64,000 bases of DNA from contig NZ_JAKJHS010000003.1 of NCBI RefSeq assembly GCF_021648825.1, forward strand, positions 1 to 64,000, given 5' to 3'. Numbering within the stretch: the stretch's first letter is position 1; each line of letters opens with the position of its first letter. Of this stretch, positions 30,497-39,585 are shown one piece after another. The notes beneath the pieces are model-generated. The model was not told where the DNA came from. It did not search any database and saw only the letters and a list, made by a program, of their open reading frames with translations. The position numbers and the translations under genes were made by a program. The stretch comes from Rhizobium halophilum. Lineage in GTDB: Bacteria > Pseudomonadota > Alphaproteobacteria > Rhizobiales > Rhizobiaceae.

Positions 30497-30525
30497 CTTG
30501 CGCTCCTGCCGGGTGGCGTGATACA
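30497..30525 (+). promoter_or_regulatory. Possible tRNA-Leu promoter
   Basis: CTTGCG (30497-30502), 17 bases, then GATACA (30520-30525) resemble the rhizobial housekeeping consensus (CTTGAC, 17 bases, CTATAT). Transcription would start about 15 bases before the tRNA, as is common. The hexamers are imperfect. Confidence 0.45.
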
Positions 30526-30546
30526 GGCCTGTCCCGTACCTTCCGT

Positions 30547-30631
30547 GCCCCGTTGGCGGAATTGGTAGACGCGCCTGACTCAAAATCAGGTTCCGAAAGG
30601 AGTGCTGGTTCGATTCCGGCACGGGGCACCA
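30547..30631 (+). tRNA. tRNA-Leu (anticodon CAA)
   Basis: An 85-base tRNA with acceptor stem GCCCCGT pairing with ACGGGGC, a genomically encoded CCA end, and a long variable arm typical of leucine tRNAs. The anticodon loop CTCAAAA gives anticodon CAA, which reads UUG. TTCGATTC is the T loop. It sits between the acyl-CoA synthetase and dsbB-like genes. tRNA genes are common integration sites, but no integrase is seen here. Confidence 0.95.
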
Positions 30632-30806
30632 CAATTGCCGAGCCATTTTTAGCACTCCTTGAAGTGCCCTCGAAGTCACGGCGACCGGTCCCCAAAAAAC
30701 AGATGCTCTGGAAGGCAGAGCTGCCTTCGACGGTCTTCTCCAGTCGACTCGTTTACAGTTGGCCTCCATCTGATAAGGGAAGACGAACTGTCAACAGGAG
30801 ATCAAG

Positions 30807-31325
30807 ATGGCATCCGCTCTATCGACCGCAGCCTCTCGGACGTTGGCCGGATATGCCGCAGCCGTAACTCTTGGCATGACCGCCACGGTAGGCGGCGCGC
30901 TCGCGTTTCAGCATATCGGCGGCTATATTCCCTGCGCCCTCTGCCTGTTGCAGCGCGATCCCTACTATTATGGAATTCCCATTGGCGTCGCCGCCATTCT
31001 CGCCGCGGTTTTCCAACTTCCTGCCTGGACCGTGCGCGGCCTTCTGGCGGTCGTTGGGATCCTGATGCTCGTTAGCGCCGGCATGGGCGTCTACCATTCC
31101 GGCGTCGAATGGGGTTTTTGGGAAGGTCCCGCGACCTGCGCCACCAGCGCGACAGGCGTTGCGACCAATGCCGGCAGTCTTTTGGATGACTTGAACGCTT
31201 ACCGCGGGCCGTCGTGCACAAAAGCCTCGCTGCGTGTCTTGGGTCTTTCTTTTGCGGGGTGGAATGTGATCGCAAGCTTAGCACTTGCGGCGGTCGCCTT
31301 CATCGGTGCGACACGGAAAGCCTAA
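30807..31325 (+). CDS. Disulfide bond formation protein B
   Basis: A 172-residue four-helix inner-membrane protein of the DsbB family that reoxidises the periplasmic oxidase DsbA and passes electrons to quinones. The first loop has the CALC pair (IPCALCLLQRDP, about residue 42) and the second has cysteines in PATCATS and PSCTKA, the two redox pairs expected. A CAGGAG site precedes the ATG. DsbA is not in the window. Its stop interlocks with that of the HNH gene. Confidence 0.9.
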   Translation: MASALSTAASRTLAGYAAAVTLGMTATVGGALAFQHIGGYIPCALCLLQRDPYYYGIPIGVAAILAAVFQLPAWTVRGLLAVVGILMLVSAGMGVYHSGVEWGFWEGPATCATSATGVATNAGSLLDDLNAYRGPSCTKASLRVLGLSFAGWNVIASLALAAVAFIGATRKA

Positions 31326-31879
31326 GGCTGCAGCTCGGTATCCCAGTAAAGATAGTCCATCCAGCTTTCGTGCAGGTAGTTCGGCGGGAAAAGCCGCCCA
31401 TTGTTGTGCAAGTCCTGAACGGTTGGCTGGAACGGCTTTTGGTGGGGGAACATCGCCGCTTGCTTCGGCAGCTTGCTCCCCTTACGCAAATTGCAGGGCG
31501 AACAGGCGGCTACGACATTCTCCCACGTGGTCTGCCCGCCATGAGCGCGCGGGATCACATGGTCGAAAGTGAGTTCCTCGTGCGCTCCGCAATACTGGCA
31601 CTCAAAGCGATCGCGTAGGAAGACATTGAAGCGCGTGAAGGCTGGATGCCGTGTCGGCTGAACGTAGGTCTTCAGGCTGACCACGCTCGGCAGGCGCATG
31701 GAGAAGCTCGGAGAGGAGACCGAGTGTTCGTATTCCGCGATGATGTTAACACGGTCAAGGAAAACCGCCTTGATCGCGTCCTGCCAGGACCAAAGCGACA
31801 AGGGGTAGTAACTCAACGGCCGGTAGTCGGCGTTCAGGACGAGCGCCGGCAAGGCCTGGGGAGAGACTGCAATCGTCAA
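31322..31879 (-). CDS. HNH endonuclease
   Basis: A 185-residue HNH nuclease. The zinc-bound motif is CQYCGAHEELTFDHVIPRAHGG with CSPCNLRKG (about residues 94-135), giving the H-N-H core and two CxxC pairs. The N-terminus (LVLNADYRPL) is the common pre-HNH domain found in many bacteria and in phage; the gene lacks phage neighbours. The start is a TTG at 31879, supported by a perfect AAGGAG six bases upstream. Confidence 0.9.
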   Translation of the reverse strand: MTIAVSPQALPALVLNADYRPLSYYPLSLWSWQDAIKAVFLDRVNIIAEYEHSVSSPSFSMRLPSVVSLKTYVQPTRHPAFTRFNVFLRDRFECQYCGAHEELTFDHVIPRAHGGQTTWENVVAACSPCNLRKGSKLPKQAAMFPHQKPFQPTVQDLHNNGRLFPPNYLHESWMDYLYWDTELQP

Positions 31880-31971
31880 GGGGTACTCCTTACCGATTCG
31901 GCATCTGCAGCTTTATATTAGGTCCGATGCCACAGAATTGTGAAGCCACATTAACAACTAGAACCGAAATG

Positions 31972-32616
31972 CTAAGGGGCAAGCGGAACGGCATCCTTGC
32001 CGGCATCCGTAGAATAGTAGGACCAGAAGAGGCGGGCAGCAACGGAGCGCCACGGCGCCCACGTCGAAGCTATGTTTGCTGCGACGCGCGCGCCTGGCCT
32101 TTCAGGCAACCGGAAAGCACGCGCAAGCGAAGCCTGCAGCGCGACGTCACCAGCAGGAAAAACATCAGGGTGTCCGCCGCAAAGCATCAGGTAAACTTCT
32201 GCCGTCCACGGTCCGATGCCCGGCAGCGCCGTCAGTTGTGCTATGGCAGTCTCTGGTTCGGCACGGCAGATCTCCTCCAGGTCAAGATCCGATCGCAACA
32301 CTGCGACGGCAAGATTGGCGAGAGTAGCCTTCTTGGCGGCGGAAAGCCCGAAGCTTGATATTGTCTCCGGGCGGTGAGAAAGCCACCCTTTTGGGGTCAC
32401 TGCGCCGGCCGCGGACATCCGGTTCCAGATCGCAGTAGCACTTGCCTTAGACACCATCTGGGAGACGATGATAAAGGACAATCCCGCAAACCCCGGTCGC
32501 GACAACCGGAGCGGCAGCGGCCCTGCAGCCGCCGCGATCGGGATCAGGCGTGGGTCGATCGCCACAAGGTACCGCAAGCCTTGCTGAATATCCTCTTCCG
32601 TGCGGATCAGCCGCAT
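31972..32616 (-). CDS. DNA-3-methyladenine glycosylase II, AlkA-like
   Basis: A 214-residue base-excision glycosylase of the helix-hairpin-helix family. The motif LPGIGPWTAEVYLM is followed by the catalytic aspartate in FPAGDVALQ (about residue 165). The N-terminal AlkA-like domain is short. It removes alkylated purines from DNA. The ATG at 32616 has an AGGGACAG ribosome binding site. It diverges from gluQ with 46 bp between start codons. Confidence 0.88.
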   Translation of the reverse strand: MRLIRTEEDIQQGLRYLVAIDPRLIPIAAAAGPLPLRLSRPGFAGLSFIIVSQMVSKASATAIWNRMSAAGAVTPKGWLSHRPETISSFGLSAAKKATLANLAVAVLRSDLDLEEICRAEPETAIAQLTALPGIGPWTAEVYLMLCGGHPDVFPAGDVALQASLARAFRLPERPGARVAANIASTWAPWRSVAARLFWSYYSTDAGKDAVPLAP

Positions 32617-32662
32617 CGTCTGTCCCTGTGGCCGTTGCTCAAAATCCATGCAAGAAGAAAGC

Positions 32663-33544
32663 ATGCGCGCACAATCCGGTCAAAGGCCCGTTTTTCGTTT
32701 TGCCCCGAGCCCCAACGGCAGGATGCATCTGGGCCATGCGTTGTCGGCGATTCTCAATTACGACATGGCGGCTGAGGCCGGAGGATCGTTCCTGCTGAGA
32801 ATAGAGAACATCGATCTCAGCCGCTGCACGCCGGAATATGAGGCGGCCGTTTACGATGACTTGGCATGGCTGGGCCTGCGTTGGGATGATCCGGTGCGTC
32901 GTCAGTCGGAGCACCTCGACACCTATGCCGCAGTCCTTGAAGAGCTTGTAGACAGGGACCTCGTCTATCCCTCCTTCATGACGCGGGGCGAGGTGAAGGC
33001 TGTCGTGGGCGACTACGAGGCGGCAGGGGGAATATGGCCGCGCGACCCCGAGGGGTCTCCGCACTATCCGGACCAAGACCGCCGGCGGAGCCCAGCAGAA
33101 CGCAAGGAACTGCTTGCCCGCGGAGTGCGCCATGCTTGGCGTCTCGACATGGAGAAAGCCGTCGCTTTCGTCGGACGGCCATTGGCCTGGCGGGAAACCG
33201 GCAAAGGCACAGAACACGGCGTGGAAGCTGACCCTTCGGCCTGGGGCGATGTTGTCCTGTCGCGTTCCGATGCGCCCTCAAGCTATCACCTGTCAGTGGT
33301 GGTCGATGATGCATCGCAAGGCATCACCCACGTCGTGCGGGGAATGGACCTTTTTCACGCGACTTCGCTACATCGATTGCTGCAGGAACTGCTCGGTCTG
33401 CATGAACCGGTCTACCACCATCATCGGCTGATCAAGGGGGAGGACGGCCGAAAACTTTCAAAGAGCAACGGATCGACGGCGCTTTCTGATCTGCGCCAGG
33501 CCGGGGTCTCACCGGCGCAGATCCGCCGCTGCATCGGGCTCTGA
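32663..33544 (+). CDS. gluQ: Glutamyl-Q tRNA(Asp) synthetase
   Basis: GluQRS attaches glutamate to the queuosine at position 34 of tRNA(Asp). The 293-residue product is a glutamyl-tRNA synthetase catalytic core without the anticodon domain. The class I signatures are HLGH (in GRMHLGHALSA) and KLSKS (in GRKLSKSNG). The zinc-ligand cysteines known from E. coli GluQRS are not evident: the equivalent region reads VYPSFMTRGEV with no CxC. An AGAAGAAAG site precedes the ATG at 32663. It overlaps the BrkB-like gene by 36 bp on the opposite strand. Confidence 0.9.
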   Translation: MRAQSGQRPVFRFAPSPNGRMHLGHALSAILNYDMAAEAGGSFLLRIENIDLSRCTPEYEAAVYDDLAWLGLRWDDPVRRQSEHLDTYAAVLEELVDRDLVYPSFMTRGEVKAVVGDYEAAGGIWPRDPEGSPHYPDQDRRRSPAERKELLARGVRHAWRLDMEKAVAFVGRPLAWRETGKGTEHGVEADPSAWGDVVLSRSDAPSSYHLSVVVDDASQGITHVVRGMDLFHATSLHRLLQELLGLHEPVYHHHRLIKGEDGRKLSKSNGSTALSDLRQAGVSPAQIRRCIGL

Positions 33545-34459
33545 GGCATCCTTGATGGAGCTGCCGTCGCGGTTGTGGCGTTTACGCCGTGCATGCACCA
33601 CGACGGAATACACCCTGTACTTCATCAGAGCCGCATTGATCTCCGCACCCAGCATGAAGATGACGCCAACCATGTAAAGGAAGACCAGCACGATCATGAC
33701 CGACGCCAGGCCGGCATAGGTGGCAGCATAGTTGGCGAAGGTCGCCAGGTAGGACGCAAAGATCAATGCTCCGAAGGTCCAAAACACAAGCGTGACCACG
33801 ACGCCGGGCAGGACGTCGACGATTCGGCGCTGACCGTCCGGCAACCATTTGTGCGACAGTATAAGGCCCGCCATCAGTACCAATACCGTGCCATAGATGC
33901 CCCAATCGGATGCCGCTCTCAGAAGCCCCTCAAGCCAGGGAAAAAAGCGTTCGGCATAGCGCAGTGCGACTGGAACGGCGACAAGCAGCGTACTGATGAT
34001 GGCAAAGATGACGACGGCGGCGATCACAAATGCCAAGCTGGACAGACGCGTATAGTACCATGCACGGGTTTCGCTGACACGGTAGGCACGATTCAGGGAA
34101 ATGCGCAGGGCCTCCACGCCATTGGACGCGAAATAGGCGGCTGCAAGGACCGAAAGCGTCAGGAGCCCCCCTCTCGGGATGGTCAGCACCTGTTCAACTT
34201 CTCGCGAGAGGGGGGCGGCGATGTCCTCCGGCCAGGTGTCGAAGAGGAGATGGACAGCAGTATCTGAAAAGCTGTCGGCACCGAGAAAGCCCGCCAGAGC
34301 AGTTCCGAAGATCAAGAAAGGGAACAGCGCGAGAAGTCCGGACAGCGCCACGTGGCTTGCCAGTGCCCAGCCATCGTCTTCGTTGAAATGGCAAAAGGCA
34401 TCCCACGCGACCTTATAAGCTAGGCCGAGCCCGCGTATCCTGGTGTTCTTCTCAGCCAA
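33509..34459 (-). CDS. YihY/BrkB family inner-membrane protein
   Basis: A multi-pass membrane protein of the YihY/BrkB family, once thought to be RNase BN; function unclear. ASHVALSGLLALFPFLIF near the N-terminus and YATYAGLASVMIVLVFLYMVG near the C-terminus are typical, with about six hydrophobic helices. I place the start at a TTG at 34459 (316 residues) because GGAG lies six bases upstream. Longer starts at 34477 (GTG) or 34522 (TTG) lack ribosome binding sites and crowd the divergent SDR gene. Confidence 0.85.
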   Translation of the reverse strand: MAEKNTRIRGLGLAYKVAWDAFCHFNEDDGWALASHVALSGLLALFPFLIFGTALAGFLGADSFSDTAVHLLFDTWPEDIAAPLSREVEQVLTIPRGGLLTLSVLAAAYFASNGVEALRISLNRAYRVSETRAWYYTRLSSLAFVIAAVVIFAIISTLLVAVPVALRYAERFFPWLEGLLRAASDWGIYGTVLVLMAGLILSHKWLPDGQRRIVDVLPGVVVTLVFWTFGALIFASYLATFANYAATYAGLASVMIVLVFLYMVGVIFMLGAEINAALMKYRVYSVVVHARRKRHNRDGSSIKDASEPDAAADLRR

Positions 34460-34524
34460 GGTCGGCTCCGTTGTCACTGCCAGCGAAATATGGGATGCAC
34501 GGTCAGCTTGTACAGGGAGCAAAT

Positions 34525-35181
34525 ATGCCGCATCGCAAGTCCATCATCGTCACCGGCTGCTCCTCCGGCATCGGCGCCCATTGCGCACGGAGGCTGAAGG
34601 CAGAGGATTGGCGGGTGTTTGCAACGGTCCGCAAGCCGGAGGATCTTGCGCCTTTAGAGGCCGACGGGATCGAGGCGCTGCTGATGGACTACACCCGCGC
34701 GGAGACGGTGGCCGCCCTCGTCGACACTGTGCGCGGGCGAACAGGTGGCCGGATCGACGCGCTGTTCAACAACGGCGCCTACGGCCAGCCGGGCGCGGTG
34801 GAGGACCTCACGACGGACGTGTTGCGCGAGCAGTTTGAGACGAACCTCTTCGGCTGGCACGAACTCACGCGACAGGTCATTCCCTTGATGCGCGTCCACG
34901 GCTCGGGCCGGATCGTCAACTGCTCGTCAATCCTTGGCATCTTGCCCTATCGCTTTCGTGGTGCTTATACAGCTTCCAAATACGCTCTGGAGGGACTGAC
35001 GCTCACGCTGCGCATGGAACTCGAAGGCAGCGGCATCCAGGTAAGCCTGCTGACGCACGCCTTGACCGCCGCGCGACCCAAACCACATTATCATGTCACC
35101 ACACCGGCCAAGCAGGGAGCGTTGCTGAAACGGCTGCTTCCAGCAGATGTCTTTTATCGAATAATGCGTCGGCTCGACTGA
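34525..35181 (+). CDS. Short-chain dehydrogenase, apparently internally deleted
   Basis: A 218-residue SDR. The N-terminal NAD(P)-binding motif TGCSSGIG, the NNGAYG motif and the catalytic residues are present: Ser in NCSSILG, and Tyr and Lys in YTASK. After IQVSL, where the family continues with a substrate loop of about 55-60 residues beginning with IEPG, the sequence passes directly to THALTAARPKPHYHV, the usual C-terminal segment. The product is therefore short of the family's usual 275 or so residues, with the frame kept. An AGGGAG site precedes the ATG. It may be inactive or altered. Confidence 0.75.
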   Translation: MPHRKSIIVTGCSSGIGAHCARRLKAEDWRVFATVRKPEDLAPLEADGIEALLMDYTRAETVAALVDTVRGRTGGRIDALFNNGAYGQPGAVEDLTTDVLREQFETNLFGWHELTRQVIPLMRVHGSGRIVNCSSILGILPYRFRGAYTASKYALEGLTLTLRMELEGSGIQVSLLTHALTAARPKPHYHVTTPAKQGALLKRLLPADVFYRIMRRLD

Positions 35182-35201
35182 CGAGATAGGCAAGCTACCA
35201 G

Positions 35202-35399
35202 ATGTCCAGCTTCACGACCGTCCTAGCGCTGATTGTCATGGGCCTCGTCGCCCTCGTTTTGGTGCGCGGCCTCTTTAACATGATGAAGGGTACAGACGCC
35301 AACAAGTCCAACAAGCTGATGCAGCTTCGTCTGATGCTTCAGGCCGTAGCGATCGTGCTCATCATGCTAACGCTGTGGATCACGGGCGGCGGGCGCTGA
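35202..35399 (+). CDS. HIG1-like twin-transmembrane protein
   Basis: A 65-residue protein with two hydrophobic helices (about 5-25 and 45-60) joined by a polar loop, GTDANKSNKLMQLRLMLQAVA. This matches the hypoxia-induced HIG1 twin-transmembrane proteins, which associate with cytochrome oxidase complexes in other organisms. It is two bases from the adenosyltransferase gene, so the two are probably co-transcribed. Assignment is by pattern. Confidence 0.75.
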   Translation: MSSFTTVLALIVMGLVALVLVRGLFNMMKGTDANKSNKLMQLRLMLQAVAIVLIMLTLWITGGGR

Positions 35400-35401
35400 C
35401 C

Positions 35402-35974
35402 ATGGTCAAGCTGAACAAGATCTATACCCGCACCGGCGACGCCGGAACCACCGCCTTGGTCAGCGGCCCGCGCCGCGACAAGCATGACCTGCGGGTGGAT
35501 GCTTATGGAACGGTCGACGAAACGAACTCTACGGTGGGGCTCGCGCGGCTTCACACAAGCAGCATACCGAAACTTGATAACATGCTGGCGCGTATCCAGA
35601 ACGACCTGTTCGACCTGGGAGCGGATCTTGCCAATCCTCAGGTCGAGGAGAATCCCGAGCTTCCTCCGCTGCGCATCGTCGACGCGCAGGTGGAGCGGCT
35701 GGAAACCGAGATCGACCAATTGAATGCGGAGCTTGAGCCGCTCCGCTCGTTCGTGCTGCCTGGCGGCACGCCAGCGGCGGCGGCTCTGCATCTTGCCCGC
35801 ACGGTCTCGCGGCGGGCGGAACGCTTGATGGTGGAGCTTTCCCGGCGAGAATCCCTAGGCGCGCCGGCTCTCAAATACATCAACCGGCTGTCCGACTTCT
35901 TCTTCGTCGCCGCACGTCACGCAAATGACGGCGGCCGTGCCGACGTACTCTGGGTGCCTGGGAAGAACCGCTAG
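35402..35974 (+). CDS. ATP:cob(I)alamin adenosyltransferase, PduO type
   Basis: A 190-residue enzyme that transfers adenosyl from ATP to cob(I)alamin to make coenzyme B12. The ATP-binding N-terminus is KIYTRTGDAGTTAL; DAYGTVDETNS and FVLPGGTPAAAALH follow, and the C-terminal helix carries RRAERLMVEL and NRLSDFFFVAAR. All typical PduO-type residues are present. The start is an ATG at 35402. Confidence 0.93.
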   Translation: MVKLNKIYTRTGDAGTTALVSGPRRDKHDLRVDAYGTVDETNSTVGLARLHTSSIPKLDNMLARIQNDLFDLGADLANPQVEENPELPPLRIVDAQVERLETEIDQLNAELEPLRSFVLPGGTPAAAALHLARTVSRRAERLMVELSRRESLGAPALKYINRLSDFFFVAARHANDGGRADVLWVPGKNR

Positions 35975-35993
35975 CCGGAAGGCAGGAAACGAG

Positions 35994-36740
35994 ATGTTCG
36001 TCCCGATCCACGACGTGAACGCACTGAAGTACATTCGCGTACAGTATGTAACCTTTGGGTTGATCGCGATGAACTTCGCGGTATGGGCGCTGACGGCTCT
36101 GACGCCCGCCGCTGTCGGGGAACTCGCAGCGCTGGGGCTCGGCTTCATTCCGGCCGTAGCGTCGAAAGCCGCTGTTCTGGATCCTTCTCTCGTGATTGTC
36201 CCCAGTGACCTCACGTACATCACCTATGCCTTCATCCATCTGGATTTCTGGCACCTCGCCTCCAACATGCTGTTCCTGTGGGTCTTTGGAGACAATGTCG
36301 AAGACGCCTTGGGTCATCTTCGCTTCCTGATCTTCTATCTCCTGTGTGCAGTTGCTGGGGCGATCTTCCATTCCTTTGTCACACCGGGATCCGAAGGCCC
36401 GTTGATTGGTGCTTCCGGCGCGATTTCGGGCATTGTAGCAGCGTATTTCATCCTCCACCCGCGGGTTCGGCTCTGGATCCTGGTCTTCTTTCGCATTCCG
36501 CTTCCACTCCCTGCCTTCATCCCGCTCACCTTGTGGCTTGCACAGCAGTTCATCATGCTGACACTGGATCTGGATGGCATGGTGTCCTGGGGCGCTCACG
36601 TGGGTGGCATCATTGCAGGTGCTTTGCTCGTTCTCGTGATGCGGCGCAAAGGTGTCCCGCTCTTCGACCGACGCGTGGTCTTGCCCAAGGCGGTCGAGGT
36701 GCGCGCGAGCGTTCCCTCATTTCCGCGCTCACAGTCATAG
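35994..36740 (+). CDS. Rhomboid family intramembrane protease
   Basis: A 248-residue membrane protein with about six or seven hydrophobic segments. The catalytic serine lies in IGASGAISG (about residue 143) and the catalytic histidine in SWGAHVGGI, giving the rhomboid dyad; HLDFWHLASNMLFLWVFG is the conserved region before it. Substrates are unknown. A GGCAGGAAA site precedes the ATG, and it lies 19 bp after the adenosyltransferase. Confidence 0.92.
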   Translation: MFVPIHDVNALKYIRVQYVTFGLIAMNFAVWALTALTPAAVGELAALGLGFIPAVASKAAVLDPSLVIVPSDLTYITYAFIHLDFWHLASNMLFLWVFGDNVEDALGHLRFLIFYLLCAVAGAIFHSFVTPGSEGPLIGASGAISGIVAAYFILHPRVRLWILVFFRIPLPLPAFIPLTLWLAQQFIMLTLDLDGMVSWGAHVGGIIAGALLVLVMRRKGVPLFDRRVVLPKAVEVRASVPSFPRSQS

Positions 36741-36881
36741 CCGGATGAGCAAACCGCAGGCACTGAGGCCCAAAACCGCGTTGTAATCGTCACAAAAATG
36801 GGTATCCATGTCGCCCACTGACGAAAGAACAAACGGGAGAGGCTGCATTCTTTGCGGCTCGAAACGTGAAGGAAGGACCCC

Positions 36882-37631
36882 ATGAAGATCCTGGTGCCTG
36901 TCAAGCGAGTGGTCGACTACAACGTCAAGATCCGCGTCAAGCCGGACGGAACGGGCGTAGAGCTCGCCAACGTCAAGATGTCGATGAACCCGTTCGACGA
37001 GATTGCAGTCGAGGAAGCTCTTCGCCTCAAGGAGGCTGGTAAGGCCGAAGAGGTCGTCGTCGTTTCCATCGGCCCGGCAAAGGCCGAAGAAACCCTCCGC
37101 ACTGGTCTTGCCATGGGCGCCGATCGGGCGATCCTGGTGGAGACAGACGAGGCAGTCGAGCCGCTCGCGGTTGCCAAGATCTTGAAAGGTGTCGCCGAGG
37201 CGGAAGCGCCTGGCCTCGTGATCATGGGCAAGCAGGCGATCGATGACGACAGCAACCAGACCGGCCAGATGCTGGCCGCGCTCTTGAACTGGGGGCAGGC
37301 CACCTTCGCCTCAAAGGTCGAGCTCGGCGATGGTTCTGCAAAGGTGACCCGCGAAGTCGACGGCGGTCTGCAGACGGTGGAGGTGAAGATCCCCGCCATC
37401 GTGACGACCGATCTTCGCCTCAACGAGCCGCGTTATGCATCGCTGCCCAACATCATGAAGGCAAAGAAGAAGCCACTCGACAAGAAGACCGCTTCCGATT
37501 TCGGAGTCGAGACCGCCCAGCGCCTCAAGGTGCTGAAGACGGAAGAGCCGGGAGGACGAAAGGCCGGCATCAAGGTCGGCAACGTTGCTGAACTCGTCGA
37601 GAAGCTCAAGACTGAAGCTGGCGTGCTTTAA
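36882..37631 (+). CDS. etfB: Electron transfer flavoprotein beta subunit
   Basis: Binds AMP and partners EtfA to carry electrons from acyl-CoA dehydrogenases to the quinone pool. The 249-residue product begins [18 protein letters not shown] and has the conserved [19 protein letters not shown]; the partner-recognition loop is about 190-205 ([22 protein letters not shown]). A GAAGGAAGGA ribosome binding site precedes the ATG. It heads the etfB-etfA-hbd unit. Confidence 0.96.
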   Translation: MKILVPVKRVVDYNVKIRVKPDGTGVELANVKMSMNPFDEIAVEEALRLKEAGKAEEVVVVSIGPAKAEETLRTGLAMGADRAILVETDEAVEPLAVAKILKGVAEAEAPGLVIMGKQAIDDDSNQTGQMLAALLNWGQATFASKVELGDGSAKVTREVDGGLQTVEVKIPAIVTTDLRLNEPRYASLPNIMKAKKKPLDKKTASDFGVETAQRLKVLKTEEPGGRKAGIKVGNVAELVEKLKTEAGVL

Positions 37632-37657
37632 GTCGGAAGAACAGGGAGACAAAGAAC

Positions 37658-38587
37658 ATGGCCATTCTTCTTCTGGCAGAACACGACAATACGTCCGTTT
37701 CCGACCAGACTGCCAAAGCGTTGACGGCAGCCAAGGCGATCGGTGGGGACATCCACGTGCTGGTTGCCGGCTCTGGCGGCCAGGCTGCGGCCGACGCGGC
37801 CGCCAAGCTGGACGGCGTGGGCAAAGTGCTGCTCGCCGACAGCGCGGATCTGGCAAACAGCCTCGCAGAGCCCCTGGCGGATCTGATCGTCTCGCTCGCC
37901 GGCAGCTATGACACGATCATTGCACCAGCGACAGCGTCTGCAAAGAACGTGATGCCGCGCGTGGCGGCACTCCTTGACGTGATGCAGGTGTCGGAGATCA
38001 TCGAAGTGATCTCGCCCGACACCTTCAAGCGGCCGATCTATGCAGGCAACGCCATCCAGACCGTGCAGTCGACGGATGCAAAGAAGGTGATCACCGTGCG
38101 CACCGCAGCGTTTCAAGCCACCGGCGAAGGTGGTTCTGCCTCGGTCGAACAGGCGTCGGCACCGACCAATCCCGGTTTGTCGAGCTTCGTCTCGGATGCA
38201 ATCGCCTCATCAGAGCGTCCAGAACTCACCTCGGCCAAGATCATTGTCTCGGGTGGTCGCGCACTGGGATCGGCCGAGAAATTCCAGGAGGTCATCCTGC
38301 CGCTTGCCGACAAGCTGGGCGCTGCCGTGGGCGCATCACGGGCCGCGGTCGATGCGGGCTACGCCCCTAACGATTGGCAGGTGGGCCAAACCGGCAAGGT
38401 CGTCGCACCTGACCTCTACATTGCCGCAGGCATTTCCGGCGCTATTCAGCATCTTGCCGGCATGAAGGATTCCAAAGTGATCGTCGCGATTAACAAGGAC
38501 GAGGAGGCGCCGATCTTCCAGGTCGCCGATTACGGTCTCGTCGGTGATCTGTTCGACATACTGCCGGAACTGGAAAAGGCTCTGTGA
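37658..38587 (+). CDS. etfA: Electron transfer flavoprotein alpha subunit
   Basis: Carries the FAD of the electron transfer flavoprotein. The 309-residue product has [25 protein letters not shown] and [12 protein letters not shown], the FAD-binding signature, at about 225-270. It starts 26 bp after etfB, with an AGGGAGA ribosome binding site. EtfA and EtfB act together in fatty acid beta-oxidation. Confidence 0.96.
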   Translation: MAILLLAEHDNTSVSDQTAKALTAAKAIGGDIHVLVAGSGGQAAADAAAKLDGVGKVLLADSADLANSLAEPLADLIVSLAGSYDTIIAPATASAKNVMPRVAALLDVMQVSEIIEVISPDTFKRPIYAGNAIQTVQSTDAKKVITVRTAAFQATGEGGSASVEQASAPTNPGLSSFVSDAIASSERPELTSAKIIVSGGRALGSAEKFQEVILPLADKLGAAVGASRAAVDAGYAPNDWQVGQTGKVVAPDLYIAAGISGAIQHLAGMKDSKVIVAINKDEEAPIFQVADYGLVGDLFDILPELEKAL

Positions 38588-38706
38588 GACAGTTGCTTCG
38601 CAAGTGCGAACAGCGATAGAAGAGCTTTGAGGCAAGACAAACGGTTGCCGGTCCGGCAGAGGGCCGGCATCAACATGAGCGCCTTGAGCGCTTGCGGGAG
38701 CGTGTC

Positions 38707-39585
38707 ATGGCGGCAATTCAGAAGATCGGGGTAATTGGTGCAGGCCAGATGGGATGCGGCATCGCCCATGTCTGCGCCCAGGCAGGGTATAACGTGCAGG
38801 TCTTCGACCTCTCCCAGGATCGGATCGAAGCTGGCCTTGCGACCATCAACGGCAATCTTGCGCGTCAGGTAAGTAACGGCAAACTCTCCGAAGACGAGCG
38901 AAAGGCAACGCTGTCGCGGATTACCGGTTCAGCCGATATGAGCGACCTGGCGCCCATGGACCTTGTCATCGAGGCGGCGACGGAGGAAGAGGCGACCAAA
39001 CGCAAAATCTACGCGCAGCTCTGCCCAATCCTGAAGCCAGAAGCGCTGTTGGCGACCAACACCTCATCGCTTTCGATCACCCGCCTAGCTTCGGCGACCG
39101 ACCGGCCTGAACGCTTCATGGGCATCCACTTCATGAACCCGGTCCCGGTAATGAAGCTGGTCGAGCTCGTGCGCGGCATTGCCACGGACGAAACGACGTT
39201 CACCACCGCCCGGGAGTTTGTCGCGACGCTCGAAAAAACGGTGACGGTCGCCGAAGACTTCCCGGCCTTCATCGTCAATCGCATCCTGCTGCCGATGATC
39301 AACGAGGCAATCTATACGCTCTACGAGGGCGTTGGCTCGGTGGAAGCAATCGACACCGCCATGAAGCTTGGTGCCAACCATCCGATGGGGCCGCTTCAGC
39401 TTGCCGACTTCATCGGCCTCGACACCTGCCTGTCGATCATGCAGGTGCTGCATGATGGGTTGGCGGACACTAAGTACCGCCCCTGCCCTTTGCTGGTGAA
39501 ATATGTTGAGGCCGGCTGGCTCGGTCGCAAGTCCGGCCGCGGGTTCTACGACTACCGCGGCGAGACACCCGTTCCCACGCGCTAA
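38707..39585 (+). CDS. hbd: 3-hydroxybutyryl-CoA dehydrogenase
   Basis: A 292-residue NAD(P)-dependent enzyme that oxidises 3-hydroxyacyl-CoA, active in butyrate or poly-hydroxybutyrate turnover. The dinucleotide motif GVIGAGQMGCGIA is at residues 8-20; MGIHFMNPVPVM, VAEDFPAFIVNRIL and DTAMKLGANHPMGPLQLADFIGLD mark the C-terminal dehydrogenase domain. The ATG at 38707 has a GGGAG site; the frame extends upstream to a TTG. It follows etfA by 119 bp, and its stop interlocks with that of tlpA. Confidence 0.93.
   Translation: MAAIQKIGVIGAGQMGCGIAHVCAQAGYNVQVFDLSQDRIEAGLATINGNLARQVSNGKLSEDERKATLSRITGSADMSDLAPMDLVIEAATEEEATKRKIYAQLCPILKPEALLATNTSSLSITRLASATDRPERFMGIHFMNPVPVMKLVELVRGIATDETTFTTAREFVATLEKTVTVAEDFPAFIVNRILLPMINEAIYTLYEGVGSVEAIDTAMKLGANHPMGPLQLADFIGLDTCLSIMQVLHDGLADTKYRPCPLLVKYVEAGWLGRKSGRGFYDYRGETPVPTR

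Noticed and set aside
30547..30631. tRNA as the attachment site of an integrated element
   Set aside because: No integrase, no repeat of the tRNA 3' end nearby, and core genes on both sides.
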